Shown here: piece after piece, positions 18,552 through 27,218 of the stretch
Layout: the number at the start of each line of letters is the position of its first letter
How positions within the stretch are numbered: the first letter of the stretch is position 1
Assembly (NCBI GenBank): GCA_946480785.1
Contig: CAMLLD010000020.1
Coordinates: forward strand, 7,349-71,348
Direction of reading: 5' to 3'
Origin: an uncultured Blastocatellia bacterium
GTDB taxonomy: Bacteria > Acidobacteriota > Blastocatellia > Pyrinomonadales > Pyrinomonadaceae
Length of the DNA stretch: 64,000 nucleotides
Position numbers and translations under genes: made by a program
The notes under the pieces: model-generated
The model's database searches: none
What the model was told of the DNA's origin: nothing
What the model saw: only the letters and a program-made list of their open reading frames with translations

Positions 18552-18748
18552 GGGTGTAGGGTCGACGGCTTCCAAGTTATTGATTTTACTGTATCACTAG
18601 AATACGCGCGCCTTTTTTGTTAAGATGCCGCATCGAAACGCAACACCCAAGAATCTGAGGCCGACGTTCAATTAGTACACTCGGCCCTTGGCTGTGAGGT
18701 TCCCTCCCCCGGTGGCCCCCAAAACGAGTTTATAGAGCGAAGCGTCCG

Positions 18749-19411
18749 ATGAAGGTATTAACATCGAGAACGGAAGACCGTGAGACCCTTCAAGACCTCG
18801 GGCGAGCTTCGATTCAAATCGTTCATGATCTCAAAAATCAGCTCAACGGTCTCAAACTCTATGCCACGTTCCTGCGCCGCCGGCTCGAGAAGAGCGAGCG
18901 GCCTGAAGACGAGCAGGAAACGATCGTCAAACTCATCGCCGGATTGGACCGCGCGGCGAGTGATCTGGCGACAATTGTCGAATATGGGCGGGAGATTGAG
19001 TTGAAGAAGCAAACGGGGTTCGAGGTGCAGAAGGTTTTGCGCACAGTGTGTTCGAGTTTTGATGGTCCGGAAACGCAGCTCGTCATGGATCCGAGTTCAG
19101 CTTCGGTTCAGGGCGACTTCGATCCGTTGAAGCTCACGGACGCATTCAAATGGATCTCGACGGCGGCGATCAAGAATCGCGTAACGGGTGAGGAAGAGAG
19201 ACCTATTACGATAACGGTGTCGGCGACTGACAGTGACGCGGCAACGATCGAGTGGTCCGTTTTGAAGAAGCTGGATCACGATCCGTTTCACTCGTTTGTC
19301 GGCAGCGAAGAGATCCGCCTGGCGCTCGCGGCGAAAATAATCGAGGCCCATGGCGGGTCGGCAACATTGGCGGACGATCGATTTGTAGTACAGCTTCCGC
19401 TTTCCGGATAA
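18749..19411 (+). CDS. Histidine kinase-like protein with degenerate ATPase domain
   Basis: 220 residues. An HisKA-like helical hairpin carries His26 in 'IVHDLKNQLNGLKLY'. The following ATPase-like region is degenerate. Where the N-box Asn-Ala is expected, the sequence is 'WISTAAIKN', and no DxGxG box is found. A C-terminal 'LALAAKIIEAHGG' does resemble the end of an HATPase_c domain. It lies 40 bases upstream of an NtrC-type regulator on the same strand. It may be a phosphotransfer protein or phosphatase rather than a true kinase, similar in concept to ChpT-like dimers. This role is inference. Confidence 0.7.
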   Translation: MKVLTSRTEDRETLQDLGRASIQIVHDLKNQLNGLKLYATFLRRRLEKSERPEDEQETIVKLIAGLDRAASDLATIVEYGREIELKKQTGFEVQKVLRTVCSSFDGPETQLVMDPSSASVQGDFDPLKLTDAFKWISTAAIKNRVTGEEERPITITVSATDSDAATIEWSVLKKLDHDPFHSFVGSEEIRLALAAKIIEAHGGSATLADDRFVVQLPLSG

Positions 19412-19451
19412 CACCCCAACTAACTACATACTTGTGAAGGAGCAATCATAA

Positions 19452-20882
19452 ATGGGCCCTCAAGGTGCGGCGGTTTCCAGAGAGGAGAAGAAGGTGGAAA
19501 ACAAAGAGGTGCGAATTCTTGTGGTAGACGACGAGCCGATCATGGCCGATTCTCTGCGCCAGAATTTCATTGAAGAGGGGTACTCGGTAGACACCGCGGC
19601 TACCGGAGCAGCCGCCATCGAACTCTTTGATCAGGGCGGACACCATCTGGCGATTTGCGATTTGCAGTTACCGGACATGGACGGTCTTGAAGTGCTGCGT
19701 CACATCAAAGACGCGCGACCCACAACCGAAGTGATCGTTGTCACTGGCTATGGGTCGGTGCAGAAAGCAGTGGAAGCGACGAAAGGCGGCGCGTTCTACT
19801 TCGTCGAGAAACCGTTTGACTTTGAAGAGTTGCAACCGCTCGTCGAGAAGGCGCTCGAACGACGCGAGCTCGTTGCGGAAACCGCAAACATGCGGCGCCA
19901 GCTTTCAACACGCGCTGAATACTTCAACATCATCGGCGCGTCGAAACCGATGCAGACGATTTACGAAACGATCGAGTCGGTCGCGAAGTCTGACGCGAAT
20001 GTTTTGATCGTCGGCGAGTCGGGCACGGGCAAAGAACTGATCGCGAATGCGATCCACTATCAGTCGCTGCGTTCGAAGAAACCGTTCATCAAAGTAAACT
20101 GCGCGGCCCTTCCGAAAGAACTGATCGAATCGGAACTGTTCGGTCACACCAAAGGCGCCTTCACCGGCGCGCACGCCGACAAGGAAGGTTTGGTCCAACA
20201 CGCAGCGGGCGGCTCGCTGATGCTCGACGAAATCGCGGAGATGCCGATCGAGTTGCAGCCGAAACTGTTGCGCGTGTTACAGGAAAGAAGCTATCGCAAG
20301 ATCGGTTCGGAAAAGACGTACGCGGTCGATTTTCGGCTTGTTTGCTCGACAAATCGCCCGCCCGCGGACGCGATTCGCGACGGGCTCCTGCGCGACGACC
20401 TCTTCTATCGCATCTCGACGATCACGATTCACGTGCCGCCGTTGCGTGAGCGCAGTGAAGACATTCAGCTTCTGACCGAGCACTTCCTGCACATGTACGC
20501 GCAGAAATACGAGCGGCCGATCACGGGCGTGTCGCAGGCTGCGTATCAGCGTCTGTTTAGTCATTCGTGGCCGGGCAACGTGCGCGAGTTGCAAAACGTG
20601 ATCGAGCGCGCAGTGCTGCTGGCGAAAGACAAACAGATCGAACCGATCGATCTGCCGTTCGACAACGGCACGGTGCCGGAAGGAACGTCGGCGAATGTTC
20701 AGTGGGACGTACCGCCGAACATGACGCTCGAAGACATCGAGCGGCTCGTGATCGAGCGCACGTTGCAGCGCACGGGCGGCAACAAGCAGGCGGCGGCGAA
20801 CCTTTTGGGCATCTACCGGCCGCGGCTCTACAGCAAGATCAGAAAATACAACATCGATGTGCCGTCGTTGGTGTCGGCCTAA
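19452..20882 (+). CDS. NtrC-family sigma-54-dependent response regulator
   Basis: 476 residues, ATG with GAAGGAG upstream. Receiver with Asp70 ('AICDLQLPDMDG'). AAA+ domain (about 155-380) with 'GESGTGKE', an intact GAFTGA loop, and 'LMLDEIAEM'. Fis-type HTH at the C-terminus ('NKQAAANLLGIYRPRLYSKI', about 444-463). It pairs with the upstream HK-like gene. This is a second sigma-54 activator in the window, distinct from PilR; its target promoters are not evident nearby. Confidence 0.9.
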   Translation: MGPQGAAVSREEKKVENKEVRILVVDDEPIMADSLRQNFIEEGYSVDTAATGAAAIELFDQGGHHLAICDLQLPDMDGLEVLRHIKDARPTTEVIVVTGYGSVQKAVEATKGGAFYFVEKPFDFEELQPLVEKALERRELVAETANMRRQLSTRAEYFNIIGASKPMQTIYETIESVAKSDANVLIVGESGTGKELIANAIHYQSLRSKKPFIKVNCAALPKELIESELFGHTKGAFTGAHADKEGLVQHAAGGSLMLDEIAEMPIELQPKLLRVLQERSYRKIGSEKTYAVDFRLVCSTNRPPADAIRDGLLRDDLFYRISTITIHVPPLRERSEDIQLLTEHFLHMYAQKYERPITGVSQAAYQRLFSHSWPGNVRELQNVIERAVLLAKDKQIEPIDLPFDNGTVPEGTSANVQWDVPPNMTLEDIERLVIERTLQRTGGNKQAAANLLGIYRPRLYSKIRKYNIDVPSLVSA

Positions 20883-20913
20883 GACGAAGCGTTAACATCT
20901 TCGGGCGTCACCG

Positions 20914-22272
20914 ATGTCTACTCGCTTATCCGTGCCTTCGAATAGCCTCCGCCTGCGCGGCCTCGACGCGCTGCGCGGCATTGCCTGTCTCGCGATCGTT
21001 CTTTATCACGCGACCGATCGAACGGCAGTGCCGGCCGGGTTGCTGCAATATCCGGTGCGCGCGGTGCACTTCGTCATCTCGCAAACCTACATCAGCGTTT
21101 TTCTTTTCTTCGTAATTTCCGGTTTCTGCATTCACCTGCAATGGGCGCGTTCACGCGCGCGTGGCGAAGAGCCGAAGATTCCGTTCGGCGCGTTTTGGAA
21201 ACGGCGCATCCGCCGGCTCTATCCGCCGTACGCAATTGCGATCGCGCTTTATCTCGGGCTCACCGCGGTTACTGTCGGTCTGCCGTTGACGCGCTTCGTC
21301 CTTTACGACGTGGGGATGCACCTGCTGATGCTGCACAACCTCGACTCGCACACGGCCTATTCGATCAACGGGATCTTCTGGACGCTGGCGATCGAGGAAC
21401 AACTTTACCTCGCTTACTTTTTGCTGCTGTTCATACGCGGTCGCTGGGGTTGGACCGTCACGCTCGCCGTGTGTTTGTTCGCGCGTGTCGGTTGGATGTT
21501 CTTCAGTCATCTCGTGTGGCTGAAGACAGGATTCGGATTGCCGGTGCCGGAAGCGGCGGCGTCACACTGGTTCACGTGGGCGCTCGGCGCGCTCGCGGTC
21601 GAAGCCGTTTATGGTGTTGTTGAGTTGCCGCGCTGGACGCGCGATCTGCGCCTCGCGACCGTGGTGATCACGATCGCTTCCATCATCTCCGCGTACCTGC
21701 CCGGGATTTCCAAAGACACTCCGCTGCACGACGTGTGCTGGTTTCTGATTCATCCGCTTTGGGCGCTCGGCTTCTTCATCGTCGTGAACCGGCTCGTGAT
21801 CGCGGAACAAGGCTGGATGCGTGAGTTGAGACTGCCCTCGCTGATCTCGATGTTCGCGACGCTCGGGCTGTTTTCGTACTCGATGTACCTGACGCACGAG
21901 TTGACGATCATGCAGTCGTGGCGCTGGAGCAATTCGGCGTACCTGCAAGTCATCAACGTGTTCATCGCGATCGTGCCCGCGACGATCTTTTTCGCTTGGG
22001 TGTTCTTCTGGTTTTGTGAGAAGCCGTTCATGGTGCGCCGCGGCGCGACTGCGACTACGCCCGCCACCGCTGTTATTCCCAAACTCGCTAAGGAGGGTTT
22101 TCCGTCACGTGCGTTTCTTACCGGTCTTCGCACTCGTCTCTATGTTCGTCTACGGCGCAACGCTCATATCTCAGAGCCCGACACCGAGCCAGCAACCGGC
22201 GCCGTTGGCCCAACCGCCCGCCTCGCCAACACCTACTCCGATAGTATTGCCATCGCCGACGGTCAAAATTGA
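20914..22272 (+). CDS. Acyltransferase 3 family membrane protein (OafA-like)
   Basis: 452 residues with about ten transmembrane helices. N-terminal signature 'LRGLDALRGIACLAIVLYHA' contains the conserved R-x10-H of acyltransferase 3 enzymes, which O-acylate surface polysaccharides or lipids. 'WTLAIEEQLYLAYF' (about 153-166) is the second family motif. The usual family end is near residue 370 ('FFWFCEKPFMVRRG'). The remaining roughly 80 residues read across the start and signal-peptide region of the next gene and look like a read-through tail, overlapping it by 164 bases. Confidence 0.85.
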   Translation: MSTRLSVPSNSLRLRGLDALRGIACLAIVLYHATDRTAVPAGLLQYPVRAVHFVISQTYISVFLFFVISGFCIHLQWARSRARGEEPKIPFGAFWKRRIRRLYPPYAIAIALYLGLTAVTVGLPLTRFVLYDVGMHLLMLHNLDSHTAYSINGIFWTLAIEEQLYLAYFLLLFIRGRWGWTVTLAVCLFARVGWMFFSHLVWLKTGFGLPVPEAAASHWFTWALGALAVEAVYGVVELPRWTRDLRLATVVITIASIISAYLPGISKDTPLHDVCWFLIHPLWALGFFIVVNRLVIAEQGWMRELRLPSLISMFATLGLFSYSMYLTHELTIMQSWRWSNSAYLQVINVFIAIVPATIFFAWVFFWFCEKPFMVRRGATATTPATAVIPKLAKEGFPSRAFLTGLRTRLYVRLRRNAHISEPDTEPATGAVGPTARLANTYSDSIAIADGQN

Positions 22273-23553
22273 CGCGTACCGCGCGCCCGCGGGACGAATC
22301 ATCGGGGCGAGCTTAACTAACAACCGCGCGTACGAAAGACTGGCGTATCTGACCGATCGCATCGGCAACCGCTTGAGCGGCTCGACAAATCTCGAGCGCG
22401 CGATCGCCTGGGCCATCGCGGAGATGACAAAAGATGGCCTCGATAATGTACGCGCTGAGAAGGTGATGGTGCCGCATTGGGTGCGCGGCGAAGAGAGTTT
22501 GGAACTGGTGTCGCCGGTCGCGCGGAAGCTGACGATGCTCGGACTCGGCAACAGTGTCGCGACGCCCGCTGAAGGTGTTTCGGCTGAGGCGGTGGTCGTG
22601 CGTGATTTTGCGGAGCTCGACGCGCTCGGCGAGCGCGTGCGTGGGAAGATCGTGGTTTATAACGCGCCGTTCGTGAACTACGGCGCGACCGTGCAGTATC
22701 GTTTGAACGGCGCTTCGCGCGCGGCGCGCTACGGTGCGGTGGCTGCACTGGTGCGTTCGATCACGCCGGTGAGTCTGCAAACGGCGCATACGGGCGCGAT
22801 GAATTACGACCCGCAGCAGCCGAAGATTGCGACTGCGGCGATCACGATCGAAGGCGCGGAGTTGTTGCAGCGCATGTACGACCGCGGCGAGCATCCCACC
22901 GTGCGTTTGAAGATGGAAGCGAAGTTTCTGCCTGATGCGGAGTCGGCGAATGTGATCGCGGAGTTGAAAGGGAGCGAACGGCCGGACGAGATCGTGCTTA
23001 TTGGCGGGCACTTCGATTCATGGGACGTGGGCCAGGGCGCGCATGATGATGGTGGCAGTTGCATCGCTGCGTGGAAGCGATTCGTTTGCTGAAGGAGCTT
23101 GGGTTGCGGCCGCGCCGAACGATTCGCGTCGTGCTCTTTACGAACGAGGAGAACGGGACGCGTGGCGGCGAGGGTTATCGCGACGCGCATCGCAGTGAGC
23201 TCGCGAAGCACGTTTTTATGATCGAGTCTGACTCGGGTATTTATCGTCCTCGTGGGCTGGGGCTCGTTGCGACTGCGCCTTTGCAGTTTCGCGCGAATCT
23301 GATGGAGATCGCGAAGCTGTTGTCGGGTATTGACGCTGACGGGATCGGCGCGAATGGCGGCGGTGCGGACATTGGGCCATCGATGCGTGAAGGCGTCGCC
23401 GGCGCCAATCTCGACGTCGGCGAAACACGCTACTTCGACATCCACCACACGCAAGCTGATACCCTGGACAAGATCGATCCGCGCGACCTTTCTTTGTGCG
23501 TGGCGACGTTAGCAGTCTACGCTTACACGATCGCTGATGTGGATTTACGTTAG
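22109..23553 (+). pseudogene. M28 family metallopeptidase, frameshifted
   Basis: Start chosen at GTG 22109, 12 bases after AGGAGG (22091-22096), which yields a signal peptide ('FALVSMFVYGATLISQSP'). The protein matches M28/carboxypeptidase Q-like zinc exopeptidases: 'GGHFDSWDVG' and 'GAHDDGG' supply metal ligands, 'TNEENGTRGG' the catalytic and metal Glu pair, 'MIESDSG', and 'FDIHHTQAD' the last His. After 'CIAA' (near 23070) the frame shifts by one base, and the rest continues in another frame to 23553. Inserting one base between 23070 and 23071 restores 'CIAA-VEAIRLLKELGL'. All metal ligands are present across the two frames, so sequencing error is as likely as gene loss. Confidence 0.85.
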
Positions 23554-23930
23554 TCTAGCTGGTAGGTCGCGACGCTGGTAGGTGTTTCAAAACAGCGAAC
23601 TTTGTAAATCTGCACGCGGTCGTCACCGACGCGTGACGACACGCGCTCCAACACGTACTTCGCGAGGTTCTCCGCCGACGGCTGCAACTCATCAAACGGC
23701 GGCAACTCGTTGATGTTGCGGTGGTCCAGATACGTCACCACTTCGTCCGCCGCCGCCTTCAACTCCACAAAATCCACCAGCAACCCCACGTTGTCCAGCT
23801 CGCGGCCGCGCGCGTAGATCTCGATCTTGTAGTTGTGTCCGTGCAGGTTCTCACACTTCCCGCGATAGCCACGCAGTTGATGCGCGCTCGAGAAGTGTCG
23901 CTCGATCATTACTTCGAATTGTCCAGCCAT
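23550..23930 (-). CDS. queD: 6-pyruvoyltetrahydropterin synthase/QueD family protein
   Basis: 126 residues from ATG 23930. The zinc site is visible as His in 'FSSAHQLRGY' and the pair in 'ENLHGHNYKIEI'; catalytic Cys in 'RGKCENLHG'. 'LVDFVELK' and 'LDHRNINEL' are family motifs, and 'VRCFETPTSVATY' carries the substrate-binding Glu. QueD converts dihydroneopterin triphosphate to carboxytetrahydropterin in queuosine/7-deazaguanine synthesis. No other que genes are nearby, so a pterin role is also possible. Its stop overlaps the M28 stop by 3 bases; dinG lies 2 bases upstream in the same direction. Confidence 0.9.
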   Translation of the reverse strand: MAGQFEVMIERHFSSAHQLRGYRGKCENLHGHNYKIEIYARGRELDNVGLLVDFVELKAAADEVVTYLDHRNINELPPFDELQPSAENLAKYVLERVSSRVGDDRVQIYKVRCFETPTSVATYQLD

Positions 23931-23932
23931 GA

Positions 23933-25885
23933 TTAATCTACTACTAAAATACTCGAAAGGTCGTCGATGCGCGAAGTGACGCGGCAGCGCGGCAGGCTTT
24001 GCAGAAACGTGCGGCCGTAGCCTTTCGTGCGCAAACGCGGATCGAGCACGGCGAGCACGCCCCTGTCCGTCGTGCTGCGTATCAAACGCCCGAGTCCCTG
24101 TTTCAACGCGATGATCGCCTGCGGCACGCTGTACTGATAAAAACTCGAGCCGCCGTTGTCTTCGATGTAACGCTGTCGCGCCGCCACCAGCGGATCGCTT
24201 GGCACCGCGAACGGCAGTTTGTCGATGATCACGCACGATAACTGCTGCCCGCGTACGTCCACGCCCTGCCAAAAACTCGAGGTCGCAAACAACACCGCGT
24301 TCGGCGTTTCGCGAAACTGTTTGAGCAACTGTCCTTTCGACGCGCTGCCCTGGACGAGACACGGATAATCGATCTCGGCCCACACGTTTTCAAACAACGA
24401 TTGCATCCCCGCAAAGCTCGTCGATAAAACAAACGCGCGTCCTTCGGTCGCGTGCAGAATTTTGATCACCTCTTCCGCTGCCGCGAGCGGCCATTCATTC
24501 GAGCGCGGATCGGGCATCTTGGGCGGCAAGTAAAGTATCGCCTGCCGTTCATAATCGAAACCGGACTCGGCGATGAGATCGTCAGCCGTGTCGAGGCCGA
24601 GTCGATCGCGAATGAAGTTGAAATTGCCGCCGCTCGAAAGCGTCGCCGAGGTGAGCACCACCGTTGGCACTGACTCGAACAACTTGTCTTGCAGTATGCC
24701 GGCGACGTCGATCGGCGACGCGCGCAGGAACACGCCGCGGTTACGCCGCTCCAGCCAGTAGACGAATTTTTTGTCAGCGCCCGTGACGATGAACTCGAGT
24801 TCGAAACGAATCTGGCGCAAACGCCGGATGAGGCTTTCGACTTCCGGCGCTTTGTCGGGCATCGCGTCGAGCGTGCTTTCGACGCGCGCGATGGCTTGTT
24901 CCACGAAGAGATACAGCTCGCCGAGTTGCGTCGGTTCGATCTCGCCGTTTGATTTCCTGCGCGCAAATGTGCCGGGAATGATCGGATAGCGGCCTTCTTC
25001 GCCGCGCCCGTCGCGAAAACCCATCCAGAAGTTGTCGGCGAATTGCGAGAGCCGCGCGACGCTCTTGGTGAGTTCGCGATCGACGTTCGCGTCTTCGATC
25101 GTCAGCATGCCGAGATCGCGCACGAGATCTTCGATCTGGTAGTTCGAGACTTGCGAACCGAAGTATTCTGACGCCACGTCTTCGATCAGGTGCGCTTCGT
25201 CGAGAATCACCGCGGTGTAATCCGGCAGCACCGAGCCGTAGCTGTTGTCGCGCAAGTTCAGGTCGGCGAAAAAGAGATGATGATTGACGACGATGATGTC
25301 GGCTTCCTGCGCGCGGTCGCGCATGCGCGTGATGAAGCACGGATCGAAGTCGGGACACTTCTGGCCGAGACACGATTCAGGGCGCGCGTCGATGTGACGC
25401 CAGAACGAGAGCGACTCGGGCAGGTTCGCGAGCTCCGCGCGATCGCCGTATTCGGTTTCAGTGGACCAATGACAAACGTCGTCGAAGTAATCGACGTCTT
25501 CGAGTCCTTCGAAGACGGGCGCGTTTTGCGCGCGCGCGAGCCGGTTGAGGCAAAGGTAGTTGTTGCGGCCTTTCATGTAGGTGGCTTTGAAAGGCTTGGG
25601 CAGGATGCTTTGGAGAAAGGGAATGTCTTTCTCCATCAACTGCTCTTGCAGGTTCTTGGTACCGGTGGAAATGATCACTCGACCGCGACCACCGAGCGCC
25701 GCCGCCACCGCCGGCACAAGATAAGCGAGCGTCTTCCCCGTTCCCGTTCCCGCCTCGACGATGAGGTGTCTCTGTTCCTCGAACGAGCGCATCACCGCGC
25801 GCGCCATCTCCACCTGCCCCGGCCGATACTCATACTCCGGGTGCGCCCTCGCAATTAACCCTTCATCCCCAAAAACCTCTTCCAT
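23933..25885 (-). CDS. dinG: DinG/XPD-type ATP-dependent DNA helicase
   Basis: 650 residues from ATG 25885; the frame stays open upstream through a repeat-like region that I exclude. Q-motif-like 'YRPGQVEMA', Walker A 'VEAGTGTGKTLAYL', DEAH box 'VILDEAHLIEDVA', then 'VNHHLFFADL'. Four Fe-S cysteines are visible: Cys in 'DVCHW' and the cluster 'SCLGQKCPDFDPCF'. Helicase motif VI is 'QGLGRLIRST'. DinG unwinds 5'-tailed duplexes and R-loops during DNA repair. It is followed by the queD-like gene 2 bases on, so both share a transcript. I see no strong ribosome site. Confidence 0.92.
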   Translation of the reverse strand: MEEVFGDEGLIARAHPEYEYRPGQVEMARAVMRSFEEQRHLIVEAGTGTGKTLAYLVPAVAAALGGRGRVIISTGTKNLQEQLMEKDIPFLQSILPKPFKATYMKGRNNYLCLNRLARAQNAPVFEGLEDVDYFDDVCHWSTETEYGDRAELANLPESLSFWRHIDARPESCLGQKCPDFDPCFITRMRDRAQEADIIVVNHHLFFADLNLRDNSYGSVLPDYTAVILDEAHLIEDVASEYFGSQVSNYQIEDLVRDLGMLTIEDANVDRELTKSVARLSQFADNFWMGFRDGRGEEGRYPIIPGTFARRKSNGEIEPTQLGELYLFVEQAIARVESTLDAMPDKAPEVESLIRRLRQIRFELEFIVTGADKKFVYWLERRNRGVFLRASPIDVAGILQDKLFESVPTVVLTSATLSSGGNFNFIRDRLGLDTADDLIAESGFDYERQAILYLPPKMPDPRSNEWPLAAAEEVIKILHATEGRAFVLSTSFAGMQSLFENVWAEIDYPCLVQGSASKGQLLKQFRETPNAVLFATSSFWQGVDVRGQQLSCVIIDKLPFAVPSDPLVAARQRYIEDNGGSSFYQYSVPQAIIALKQGLGRLIRSTTDRGVLAVLDPRLRTKGYGRTFLQSLPRCRVTSRIDDLSSILVVD

Positions 25886-25960
25886 GTTTACGTCGCTACC
25901 ATCGTCTCGAAGTGCGAACGCAGAATACACGGCCTTCAGTTTTAAGAGAAGCGCCTCTCG

Positions 25961-26046
25961 AACGCCTAAGGCGTTAACGAATGCGAGCCCAGTGTTACCC
26001 ATGGTACAAACCCTGGGCTTGAATTTCGCGAACTCCTTCGGAGTTC
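25961..26046. repeat. Cluster of three palindromes upstream of dinG
   Basis: Three hairpins in 86 bases: AACGCC-TAA-GGCGTT (25961-25975), AGCCCAG...CTGGGCT (25986-25992 with 26013-26019), and GAACTCC-TTC-GGAGTTC (26030-26046). The whole block stays open in several frames. Clustered short palindromes of this type are typical of dispersed intergenic elements. No transposase is near, and copies elsewhere in the window were not seen. Confidence 0.5.
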
Positions 26047-26144
26047 CACCACACCGCGTTTGCCGAACGCGAGATATACATTGCCCAGTTCTCTTGCGGA
26101 AGCCATTCCGGTACACAAACCGTGTAAAATCAGTGTACGTCAAA

Positions 26145-26160
26145 CGAGTTATAGAACTCG
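26145..26160 (+). promoter_or_regulatory. Candidate HicB operator palindrome
   Basis: CGAGTT-ATAG-AACTCG (26145-26160) is a perfect inverted repeat 26 bases upstream of the hicB-like ATG. Antitoxins commonly autorepress by binding such sites. Confidence 0.35.
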
Positions 26161-26185
26161 TCGAGCAAGTCGAAAGGAACGATTG

Positions 26186-26417
26186 ATGAAGCCTGAGTCG
26201 ATCTATCCCGTAGTGATTTATCCGGCCGAAAAAGGTGGTTATGTGGCGGAAGTGCCGGCTCTGAAAGCGTGTCTAGCTCAGGGAGAGACTCCGGCTGAGT
26301 GCCTGAGGGAAACTCAAAAAGGTGCAGTCGCTCTGGCTCGAAAGTGCTAGACGGAATAAACAGAAAGTACCTACCCCAGCACAAGTCCTCGCGAAGCTGC
26401 GAAAGTTAGTGGCGTAA
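26186..26417 (+). pseudogene. HicB-like antitoxin, frameshifted
   Basis: ATG 26186 follows AAAGGAACG. The N-terminal half, 'YPVVIYPAEKGGYVAEVPAL' then 'CLAQGETPAECL', is the HicB fold (a degenerate RNase H-like domain). The frame breaks at a run of five A in CAAAAAGG (near 26317-26324) and ends early at a TAG. Removing one base restores 'SLWLESARRNKQKVPTPAQV', the usual HicB C-terminus, ending at TAA 26415-26417. No HicA toxin gene is adjacent, so it may be an orphan antitoxin. Real decay and homopolymer sequencing error cannot be separated here. Confidence 0.8.
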
Positions 26418-26508
26418 ACAGTCGCCAATCACCCGCACACGATTTCAACTGACTGTGGGCCCGGCGATTACCATCAGGCGAAATCTCATCCGAAACTATT
26501 CGCGTGGA

Positions 26509-26904
26509 TTATTGATCGAGCAGTCGGACAAAACCGGCTTGGTCGAAGTGGCGATCCGTCGTTAAGGCATCACTAATGCCTCGATGGCTCATAACGACGA
26601 AACTGACAGCATCGCAAAGCGACCACGCTTTATCAGAACGTTCAAAGAGGAGGTGCATGGCCCGTTCGTGTAGCTCGCGCGAAACCCACATGACCTCGAC
26701 TTCAGACCCGGAGCTAATCGCGTCGACAAACCGAAGCGCATCGTTTAGCGGAGCACGTCGAGCAATCGCGAGCGCAACAAACTCCGCCAAAACATAATTA
26801 TGCGTCAACCTGAAGGTACTGGAATCGAAAAGCGTTACCGCGGAAGAGTGCCGGTGATCTCTCGCGTCGAAGAGACACATTAAACCAGAGGTGTCGATAA
26901 ACAT
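26509..26904 (-). CDS. PIN-domain toxin, VapC-like
   Basis: 131 residues, full PIN-domain length. The acidic metal-binding residues are in place: Asp4 ('FIDTSGL'), Glu41 ('VLAEFVAL'), Asp98 ('SLCDAVSF') and Asp117 ('TTDRHF'). Such proteins cleave tRNA or rRNA when free of antitoxin. The gene starts 3 bases after the small upstream gene, the standard antitoxin-toxin order. Confidence 0.9.
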   Translation of the reverse strand: MFIDTSGLMCLFDARDHRHSSAVTLFDSSTFRLTHNYVLAEFVALAIARRAPLNDALRFVDAISSGSEVEVMWVSRELHERAMHLLFERSDKAWSLCDAVSFVVMSHRGISDALTTDRHFDQAGFVRLLDQ

Positions 26905-26907
26905 TCA

Positions 26908-27147
26908 CTATTCTGCCTCGTGAGGGCTCGCGAGTTCACGAGCGATGTCGGCGTCAATACGTTGGTTGTCGGCTGATTGAGGATCTCCACTATCCCAAGC
27001 TCCGAACATTGCATGAACGGAGGAAGTCCCGTTAGCTGGAGTTCCCGTCTTACGAACCAAAGACTCGGCAAACTCCAACACTTCCTGCTGCAACTCCGCA
27101 GGTAACTGGCTCAGTACCTTCTCGATTTTTTCCTTATCGACCGCCAT
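26908..27147 (-). CDS. Antitoxin partner of the PIN toxin (DUF2281-like)
   Basis: 79 residues from ATG 27147, with AGGAG 10 bases upstream. The N-terminal helix pair 'LPAELQQEVLEFAESLVRK' resembles DUF2281 antitoxins. The rest is polar and probably disordered, wrapping the toxin, as is usual. Assignment rests on the tight linkage to the PIN gene and the small size. Confidence 0.75.
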   Translation of the reverse strand: MAVDKEKIEKVLSQLPAELQQEVLEFAESLVRKTGTPANGTSSVHAMFGAWDSGDPQSADNQRIDADIARELASPHEAE

Positions 27148-27218
27148 GTGAAAGACTCCTCGCACAGGATACATCCGCCGCGATACCAAGAAAAGACGTT
27201 CGGATGACCCTAAGCCCG

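Noticed and set aside
18600..18748. Possible tRNA or structured RNA before the degenerate kinase gene
   Set aside because: No T-arm or acceptor pairing could be found; GC-rich runs only.
23931..24383. Longer N-terminus for the QueD-like protein
   Set aside because: It would lie antisense-shifted within the dinG gene; the ATG at 23930 gives a full-length QueD fold.
25886..26143. Longer N-terminus for DinG
   Set aside because: The extra 86 residues are encoded by the palindrome cluster and do not resemble helicase sequence.
26060..26185. Longer start for the HicB-like gene
   Set aside because: The upstream part reads through the operator palindrome and promoter region; ATG 26186 has a proper ribosome site.
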